Part shown: piece after piece, positions 59,151-64,000 of the stretch
How positions within the stretch are numbered: the first letter of the stretch is position 1
Layout of the letters: each line of letters begins with the position of its first letter
NCBI RefSeq assembly: GCF_003752505.1
Contig: NZ_RKHO01000001.1
Location: 1,302,001-1,366,000 of the forward strand
Reading direction: 5' to 3'
Source of the DNA: Nocardioides aurantiacus
GTDB lineage: Bacteria; Actinomycetota; Actinomycetes; Propionibacteriales; Nocardioidaceae
Length of the DNA: 64,000 nucleotides
The notes under the pieces: model-generated
What the model was told of the DNA's origin: nothing
The model's database searches: none
The model's input: only the letters and a program-made list of their open reading frames with translations
Translations under genes and position numbers: made by a program

Positions 59151-60335
59151 GTGGTCGGCACGCCGGGCGTCGCCCGCGAGGGCGATCCCGGGCCGACGGC
59201 CCGGGCCGACGAGCACGGGCCGGTGCAGGCCACGCTGCTGCGCGCCCTCGGGGTGCTGCGGTTCGTGGTGCTCGCCAACGCGCTCGTGCTCTACGCCCTG
59301 CGCGCCGGCGACTACGCCCACCCCCGGCTCGGCTGGGTGGTGGTGGCGGTGCTCGCGGCGTGGACCGTGGTCGCGGTCTGGGCCTACGGCAGGCGCGGCT
59401 GGCGGCGGGCGCCGCTGCTGGTCGCCGACCTCGTCGTCGGGCTCGGGGCGATCGCGTTGACGCCGTACGTCAAGGGCGAGGGGTTCACCGCGACCCTGCC
59501 CGGCTTCTGGGTGATGGGCGTCGTGCTCGCCTGGGCCGTGGTCTGGCGCGCCCCCGGCGGCCTGGTGGCCGCCGTCGCGGTGAGCGTGACCGACGTCAGC
59601 ATCCGCGACGACTTCACCCAGGCCAACTACGGCAACATCTTCCTGCTGGTGCTGGGCGGCGCGGTGGTCGGCTTCCTGTCGATCCTGCTGCAGCAGACCG
59701 CCTCGCAGCGTGACGCGGCCGAGCGGGCCGCCGCGGCGGCGGGGGAGCGGCAGCGCCTGGCCCGGGTGGTCCACGACGGCGTGCTGCAGGTGCTCGCGCT
59801 GGTGCAGCGCCGCGGTCCCGAGCTGGGACCCGGGGGTGCCGAGCTGGGCCGGCTGGCCGGCGAGCAGGAGGTGCGGCTGCGCGGGCTGGTGCAGACGGGC
59901 TCGCGCGAGCTGGTGGGGCCCCTGGGCGAGCGCGACCTGGCGCGGCTGCTGGCCGAGCTGCAGGACGCCCACGTGCAGGTCGTCGTGCCGGGGACGCCCG
60001 CGGTGCTGCCGGCCGAGACCGCGGGCGAGGTGGTCTGCGCCGTCGAGTCGTGCCTGAGCAACGTCCGCCACCACGTCGGCCGCGGGGCCCCGGCCTGGGT
60101 GCTGCTCGAGGAGCTGCCGCAGGCCTGGGTCGTCACCGTGCGCGACGAGGGGCCCGGGATCCCCGAGGGTCGGCTCGAGGAGTCCGCCGCACAGGGTCGG
60201 CTCGGTGTGCGCCAGTCGGTCGTGGGACGGTTGCGCGACCTCGGCGGCGAGGCGACCGTGCGGTCGGCCCCCGGCGAGGGCACCGAGTGGGAGCTCACCG
60301 TCCCCCGCCACCCCGGCAGGAGCGACCCCTCGTGA
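59151..60335 (+). CDS. macS: MacS-family sensor histidine kinase
   Basis: The 394-residue kinase has about five membrane helices (residues ~25-190) with little extracellular domain, then a coiled linker and the HisKA_3-like box ERQRLARVVHDGVLQVLALV. The ATPase domain has N-box-like VESCLSNVRHHVG and DEGPGIPEGRLEESAAQGRLG. MacS/MacR of Streptomyces controls a set of envelope and lipid genes. The GTG at 59151 follows plsC closely, and the partner regulator is one gene downstream. Confidence 0.88.
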   Translation: MVGTPGVAREGDPGPTARADEHGPVQATLLRALGVLRFVVLANALVLYALRAGDYAHPRLGWVVVAVLAAWTVVAVWAYGRRGWRRAPLLVADLVVGLGAIALTPYVKGEGFTATLPGFWVMGVVLAWAVVWRAPGGLVAAVAVSVTDVSIRDDFTQANYGNIFLLVLGGAVVGFLSILLQQTASQRDAAERAAAAAGERQRLARVVHDGVLQVLALVQRRGPELGPGGAELGRLAGEQEVRLRGLVQTGSRELVGPLGERDLARLLAELQDAHVQVVVPGTPAVLPAETAGEVVCAVESCLSNVRHHVGRGAPAWVLLEELPQAWVVTVRDEGPGIPEGRLEESAAQGRLGVRQSVVGRLRDLGGEATVRSAPGEGTEWELTVPRHPGRSDPS

Positions 60336-60847
60336 CCATCCACACCGCGCACCCCTTCGCCGACCCCGACCCCGATCCCGTACGCCGGCTGCGTGGCCGC
60401 CTCGGCGGGGCCGTGACGCTGTGGACGGCCGGTGACCTGGACGGCACCCACGCGGGGCTGACCGTGTCCTCGGTGATGGTCGGCCGCGGCGAGCCCGGCC
60501 ACGTGCTCGGCCTGGTCGACCCCGACTCCGACTTCCGCGACGTGGTCGGGGCGACCGGGCGGGCCGTCGTGCACCTGCTGCAGTGGCGCCACCGCGACCT
60601 GGCCGAGGCGTTCGCCGGCCTGCTGCCCTCGCCGGGCGGCCCCTTCCGCGCCGCCGGCTGGGAGCCGGGCAGCCACGGTCCGGTGCTGCTGCCGGCCACC
60701 AGCCACGCGCTGGTGGAGGTGGTCGACGTCCGCGAGGTCGGGTGGTCCGACCTGATCGACGCCCGCGTCGTCGACGTCGTCCTGCACGAGGACCTCGACC
60801 CGCTGGAGCACCGGCGGGGACGCTACGCCCGGCCCGCGGGCCGCTAG
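60332..60847 (+). CDS. Flavin-reductase-like (FMN-binding split barrel) protein
   Basis: The 171-residue protein opens with AVTLWTAGDLDGTHAGLTVSSVMVGRGEPGHVLGLVD, the flavin reductase-like fold signature (LTVSS), and ends with DVVLHEDLDPLEHRRGRYARPAG. It would bind FMN or FAD loosely. It lies between macS and macR, overlapping macS by 4 bp (GTGA), so it is probably made with the kinase. A redox or flavin link to the kinase is only a hypothesis. Confidence 0.75.
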   Translation: MTIHTAHPFADPDPDPVRRLRGRLGGAVTLWTAGDLDGTHAGLTVSSVMVGRGEPGHVLGLVDPDSDFRDVVGATGRAVVHLLQWRHRDLAEAFAGLLPSPGGPFRAAGWEPGSHGPVLLPATSHALVEVVDVREVGWSDLIDARVVDVVLHEDLDPLEHRRGRYARPAGR

Positions 60848-60850
60848 GGT
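60845..60850 (+). promoter_or_regulatory. -10 box for leaderless macR
   Basis: TAGGGT overlaps the preceding stop codon and stands 7 nt before the GTG at 60858. It suggests macR has its own promoter besides read-through from macS. Confidence 0.45.
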
Positions 60851-60857
60851 CACGCGC

Positions 60858-61571
60858 GTGGGCCAGGGGGAGAGCGGGCAGCCGGACGTGACCGACGCGC
60901 TGCGGGTGATGGTCGTCGACGACCACCCGATGTGGCGCGAGGGGGTCGCGCGCGACCTCACCGAGGGCGGGATGCGCGTCGTGGCGACCGCCGCCGACGG
61001 CCGCGAGGCGCTGGCCCGCTTCCCGGCGGCCCGGCCCCAGGTGCTGGTCCTCGACCTGCAGATCCCCGAGCCCCGGGGCGTCGAGGTGACCGCCCGCGTC
61101 GTGGCCCTCGACCCCGCGGTGCGGGTGCTGATCCTCTCCGCGAGCGGCGAGCAGCAGGACGTCCTCGACGCCGTGAAGGCGGGCGCGACCGGCTACCTCG
61201 TCAAGTCCGCCTCGCGCGCCGAGCTCCTCGACGCCGTACGACGCGTCGCGCTGGGCGACACCGTGTTCACCCCCGGGCTGGCCGGGCTGGTGCTCGGGGA
61301 GTACCGCCGGCTCTCCGACACCCCGGCGGCGGCCGGCGACGACGACACCCCGAGGCTGACCGACCGCGAGACCGAGGTGCTCCGCCTCGTGGCCAAGGGA
61401 CTGTCCTACAAGCAGATCGCCGAGCGGCTGGTGCTGTCGCACCGCACCGTCCAGAACCACGTGCAGAACACGCTGCGCAAGCTCCAGCTGCACAACCGGG
61501 TCCAGCTGGTCCGCTACGCGATCGAGCAGGGACTGGACGACGAGTCCCCGGGACGAGCACCCGGGTCGTGA
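60858..61571 (+). CDS. macR: MacR-type LuxR-family response regulator
   Basis: This 237-residue regulator has receiver motifs (VMVVDDHPMWREGV; phosphoacceptor in VLVLDLQIPEP; KSASRAEL) and the LuxR-type DNA-binding domain (LTDRETEVLRLVAKGLSYKQIAERLVLSHRTVQNHV). Gene order with macS supports a cognate pair. The predicted targets are promoters elsewhere; no obvious MacR operator is identified here. Confidence 0.92.
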   Translation: MGQGESGQPDVTDALRVMVVDDHPMWREGVARDLTEGGMRVVATAADGREALARFPAARPQVLVLDLQIPEPRGVEVTARVVALDPAVRVLILSASGEQQDVLDAVKAGATGYLVKSASRAELLDAVRRVALGDTVFTPGLAGLVLGEYRRLSDTPAAAGDDDTPRLTDRETEVLRLVAKGLSYKQIAERLVLSHRTVQNHVQNTLRKLQLHNRVQLVRYAIEQGLDDESPGRAPGS

Positions 61572-61617
61572 CCGACCCGATCGGCGAACCGTCCCACGGG
61601 AAGCATGGGCGGACCGG

Positions 61618-61623
61618 TAGCGT
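61618..61623 (+). promoter_or_regulatory. -10 box of the ClgR-like gene
   Basis: TAGCGT, predicted start near 61630, and a short leader with AAGGGAG before the ATG at 61652. Confidence 0.4.
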
Positions 61624-61651
61624 TGTGCAGCACAGCCGAAGGGAGCCCCAC

Positions 61652-61972
61652 ATGGGTCAGGGCACGTTGTTGTTCCGCGCGTCGCTGGGTGCGGTGCTGC
61701 GCGCCGAGCGGATGCGCCAGTCCATGACCCTGCGCGACCTGTCGGCCCGGGCGCGGGTCAGCCTCGGCTACATCTCCGAGATCGAGCGCGGGCAGAAGGA
61801 GGCCTCCTCCGAGCTGCTCGCGGCGCTGTGCGAGGCCCTCGACCTGCCGCTGTCGAGCGTGCTGCGCGACGTCAGCGACCACGTCGAGACCCAGGAGCTG
61901 GCCCTGCTGCCGGTGCCCGGCCTCGTGGAACGCGACCGGGGCGCCGGCGGCGTCGTGGCCTCGGCCGCCTGA
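61652..61972 (+). CDS. clgR: ClgR-like XRE transcription regulator
   Basis: A 106-residue HTH protein. The domain LGAVLRAERMRQSMTLRDLSARARVSLGYISEIERGQKEASSELLAALCEALDLPL matches actinobacterial ClgR closely, including the SLGY(I/L)SEIERG recognition helix. ClgR activates clp protease and, in mycobacteria, pspA operons. In Mycobacterium tuberculosis clgR is next to pspA; here it is 51 kb away from pspA, so the regulatory link may be kept without gene linkage. The C-terminal VVASAA is of the degron-like kind, where Clp cleavage is known for ClgR. Confidence 0.85.
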   Translation: MGQGTLLFRASLGAVLRAERMRQSMTLRDLSARARVSLGYISEIERGQKEASSELLAALCEALDLPLSSVLRDVSDHVETQELALLPVPGLVERDRGAGGVVASAA

Positions 61973-61979
61973 GCGGGGC

Positions 61980-63386
61980 TCAGGCCACCCCCACCGCCTC
62001 CTCCAGGGCGGCCAGCTCGTCGTCGAGGTGGGTCAGCAGCCGTTGCAGCGACGGCACGCTGCGTCGGCACCCGGTGAGCCCGAAGCACATGTCGTCGACG
62101 TAGCTGTTGCAGGTGATGTTCAGCGCCATGCCGTTGATCGGGATCGACAGCGGGTAGGTGCCCACCATCCTGGCGCCGTTGAGGTACTGCGTCTTCCTGG
62201 GTCCCGGGACGTTGCTGATGATGAGGTTGAACGGCGGGCGCAGCAGGCCGTGCAGCCGCAGCGTCGGGATCACGATCGAGGGGGCCATGCCCAGCGCCGT
62301 CATGGCGGTGATCTGGAGCGGTGTCATCGAGCTCAGCGCCTGCTTGCCGGTGACCATCGAGGCGTGGATCGACGACAGCCGGTCGGCCGCGTCGGGCAGC
62401 TCGGTGCCCAGCTTGACCATGACGGCCCCCACGGCGTTGCCGCCGTCCCCGGAGGCCTCGCCGGCCTTCTTGGCGTTGAGGCCGACCGGGACCATCGCGA
62501 CCAGGCTCGTGTCGGGCAGGGCCTGGCGCTCCACCAGGTAGCTGCGGATGGCGCCCGAGCACATCGCGAGCACGACGTCGTTGAGCGTGGTGCCGCTGGC
62601 CCTGCCGACCGCCCGCAGCCGCTCCAGGGGCCAGCCCTGCGCGGCGAAGCGCCGCGACCCGGTGATCGTGGTGTTGAACATGGTGCGCGGGGCGTAGAGC
62701 GAGAGCGCTGAGGTCTCGTTGCGGACGCCGTGCAGCAGCGTCCTGACCAGCGCACCGGGCAGGCCCGCCGCGTCGGCGGTGATCCCCAGCGCGGTGCGGA
62801 ACGCCTCGACCGGGACGCCCGCGACGCTGCGCTCGGCGTCCGCGCGCGCCGCGCGGGTGCGGGCCCGGGGGCGGGCGGCCCACATCGGGGCCATGCCGCG
62901 CTCGTCCGGGTCGGTCGACATCACGCTCTGCAGCAGCCGCATCGCCGAGACGCCGTCGACCAGCGAGTGGTGCAGCTTGGTGTAGAGCGCCACGCGGCCG
63001 TCGTCGAGCCCCTCGATGAGGTGGGCCTCCCACAGCGGTCGCTCCCGGGCCAGCCGGGTGCTGTGCAGCCGGGAGCACAGCTCGAGCAGCTCGCGCACCC
63101 GTCCGGGCTCGGGCAGCGCGCTGTGGCGGAAGTGGTACTCCAGGTCGAAGTCGTCGTCCTCGGTCCACACCCACTGCCCGGCCGTGGTGATGCCCCGGGT
63201 CGGGCGGCGCAGGAACAGGGGGGCGATGTCCCCGGCCTCGCTCATCGACTCGTAGATCTGCCGGGCGTAGTCCTCGGCGGCGCCCTCGGGGCGCTCGAAG
63301 AGCTGCAGGCCCCCGACGTGCATCGGCATCTGTCGGTTCTCGGCGAACAGGAACGCAGCCGAGGTCGGGTCGATCGGAACCACCAC
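61980..63386 (-). CDS. Wax ester synthase/diacylglycerol acyltransferase
   Basis: The 468-residue WS/DGAT enzyme makes storage lipid (triacylglycerol or wax ester) from acyl-CoA. The catalytic HHSLVDG (HHxxxDG) and the structural PLW motif (ERPLWEAHLI) are present, with NVPGPR and PLSIPINGMALNITCNSYVDDM in the second half. GTG at 63386 follows AGAGAGG by 8 nt. Convergent with clgR. With fadD and plsC in the window, it fits an actinobacterium that stores neutral lipid. Confidence 0.93.
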   Translation of the reverse strand: MVVPIDPTSAAFLFAENRQMPMHVGGLQLFERPEGAAEDYARQIYESMSEAGDIAPLFLRRPTRGITTAGQWVWTEDDDFDLEYHFRHSALPEPGRVRELLELCSRLHSTRLARERPLWEAHLIEGLDDGRVALYTKLHHSLVDGVSAMRLLQSVMSTDPDERGMAPMWAARPRARTRAARADAERSVAGVPVEAFRTALGITADAAGLPGALVRTLLHGVRNETSALSLYAPRTMFNTTITGSRRFAAQGWPLERLRAVGRASGTTLNDVVLAMCSGAIRSYLVERQALPDTSLVAMVPVGLNAKKAGEASGDGGNAVGAVMVKLGTELPDAADRLSSIHASMVTGKQALSSMTPLQITAMTALGMAPSIVIPTLRLHGLLRPPFNLIISNVPGPRKTQYLNGARMVGTYPLSIPINGMALNITCNSYVDDMCFGLTGCRRSVPSLQRLLTHLDDELAALEEAVGVA

Positions 63387-63497
63387 AGGTTTGGCCTCTC
63401 TTGGGTTGTCCTGATCCTCTCGGCTGGTGACGCCCGGCACAACCGGCCGGTAACCCCCGTCCGACCTGCGGTCACGAACGGCCGTCCCGCGCTTGGG

Positions 63498-63503
63498 TAG
63501 GTT
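63498..63503 (+). promoter_or_regulatory. -10 box for leaderless FUSC-like gene
   Basis: TAGGTT, 6 nt before the GTG at 63510. Confidence 0.4.
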
Positions 63504-63509
63504 CACCGG

Positions 63510-64000
63510 GTGGACCAGCCCCGTCGCCGCGCCGCCGGTGCCTCGCCGATGATGGGCACCGCCCTGGCCGCGGGTCGGCTGAGCATGCGGCAGCGGCGCG
63601 CACGGCTGCGGGCCAAGTCGTGGCAGGTGGCGCAGTGCGCCGTCGCGGCCGGCGTGGCGTGGTTCGTCGCCCGCGACCTGCTGCAGCACCCCACGCCGTT
63701 CTTCGCCCCGGTGGCAGCGGTGGTCAGCCTCGGGACCAGCTACGGCCAGCGGCTGCGGCGGGTTGCGGAGGTGACCGTCGGGGTGGCCGTGGGCGTCCTG
63801 CTCGGCGACGTCATCACCTACACGCTCGGCAACGGCCCGCTGCAGATCGTGCTGCTCGTGGCGCTGGCCATGACCGCCGCGCTGCTGCTCGACGCCGGCA
63901 CGCTGCTGGTCACCCAGGCCGCCGTGCAGGCGATCATCGTGGCCACCCTCGCGCCCGCCCCGGGCGCCTCGCTGCTGCGCTGGACCGACGCGCTGGTGGG
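63510..64000 (+). CDS. FUSC/aromatic-acid exporter-like membrane protein, N-terminal part
   Basis: The frame stays open to the window end, giving 163 residues. A basic N-terminus (RRAAGAS...SMRQRRARLRAK) is followed by four or five membrane helices (WQVAQCAVAAGVAWFVA; TPFFAPVAAVVSLGT; VTVGVAVGVLLGDVI; LQIVLLVALAMTAALLL). The PFFAPVAAVVSLG stretch and helix spacing match the FUSC/aromatic-acid exporter-type N-terminal membrane domain. The rest is out of view. Export of aromatic or small acids is a family inference. Confidence 0.75.
   Translation, partial: MDQPRRRAAGASPMMGTALAAGRLSMRQRRARLRAKSWQVAQCAVAAGVAWFVARDLLQHPTPFFAPVAAVVSLGTSYGQRLRRVAEVTVGVAVGVLLGDVITYTLGNGPLQIVLLVALAMTAALLLDAGTLLVTQAAVQAIIVATLAPAPGASLLRWTDALV

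Noticed and set aside
1-64000. tRNA or rRNA genes
   Set aside because: No cloverleaf-like or rRNA-like stretches were recognised in the intergenic gaps when read on both strands.

Overview
The window is GC-rich and densely coded. It reads as the chromosome of a high-GC Gram-positive actinobacterium, most likely Nocardioides or a close relative. Supporting signs are the split bcc-aa3 respiratory genes (ctaC-ctaD-ctaF, and ctaE-qcrC-qcrA-qcrB with a diheme QcrC), a PspA/PspAA/HtpX/PspAB stress operon, a MacS/MacR two-component pair, a ClgR-like regulator, and many genes whose -10 box lies 6-7 nt before the start codon. I found no rRNA, tRNA, prophage or transposase, and the family-level placement is an inference.

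Layout. 1-8.8 kb holds central metabolism: the end of one E3 gene, the 2-oxoacid dehydrogenase E2 (sucB) with a second E3, pepA and gcvT. Between the convergent first E3 gene and sucB lies a ~1.25 kb unit: an AbiEi/DUF559-type gene bracketed by 28-bp inverted repeats, each carrying a hairpin. 9-16 kb carries DUF3043, the psp operon, two tandem GAF histidine kinases, glycerate kinase and erpA. 17-30 kb is respiration: adoK, ctaCDF, an L,D-transpeptidase, a ~550-bp non-coding interval with two opposed arrays of exact 32-bp period, qcrBAC-ctaE, ctaG, a receiver-like gene and trpD.

30-41 kb covers the cell surface and quality control: a 1424-residue secreted Ig/FnIII-like protein, an Lrp-type sensor, a DEDDh exonuclease/GIY-YIG protein, and a c-di-AMP (ydaO/yuaA) riboswitch controlling an NlpC/P60 peptidase, followed by two membrane-associated metallopeptidase genes. 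41-50 kb is a Flp/Tad pilus locus (pilin, NarL-type regulator, histidine kinase, tadC, a VWA-TadB fusion, tadA, tadZ, cpaB). TadE/F-type minor pilins and a prepilin peptidase are absent, so they must be encoded elsewhere. 50-64 kb holds lipid and sugar metabolism (acyl-CoA ligase, two ROK kinases, PlsC, WS/DGAT), an ArsA-like ATPase, a TIGR00300 enzyme, MacS/MacR, a ClgR-like factor and the start of an FUSC-family protein.

The best candidates for something undescribed are the hairpin-capped inverted-repeat unit around the DUF559-like gene (959-2188) and the opposed 32-bp arrays (22714-23120). Both contain a GGCAGTT core, so they could belong to one repeat family; that link is tentative.
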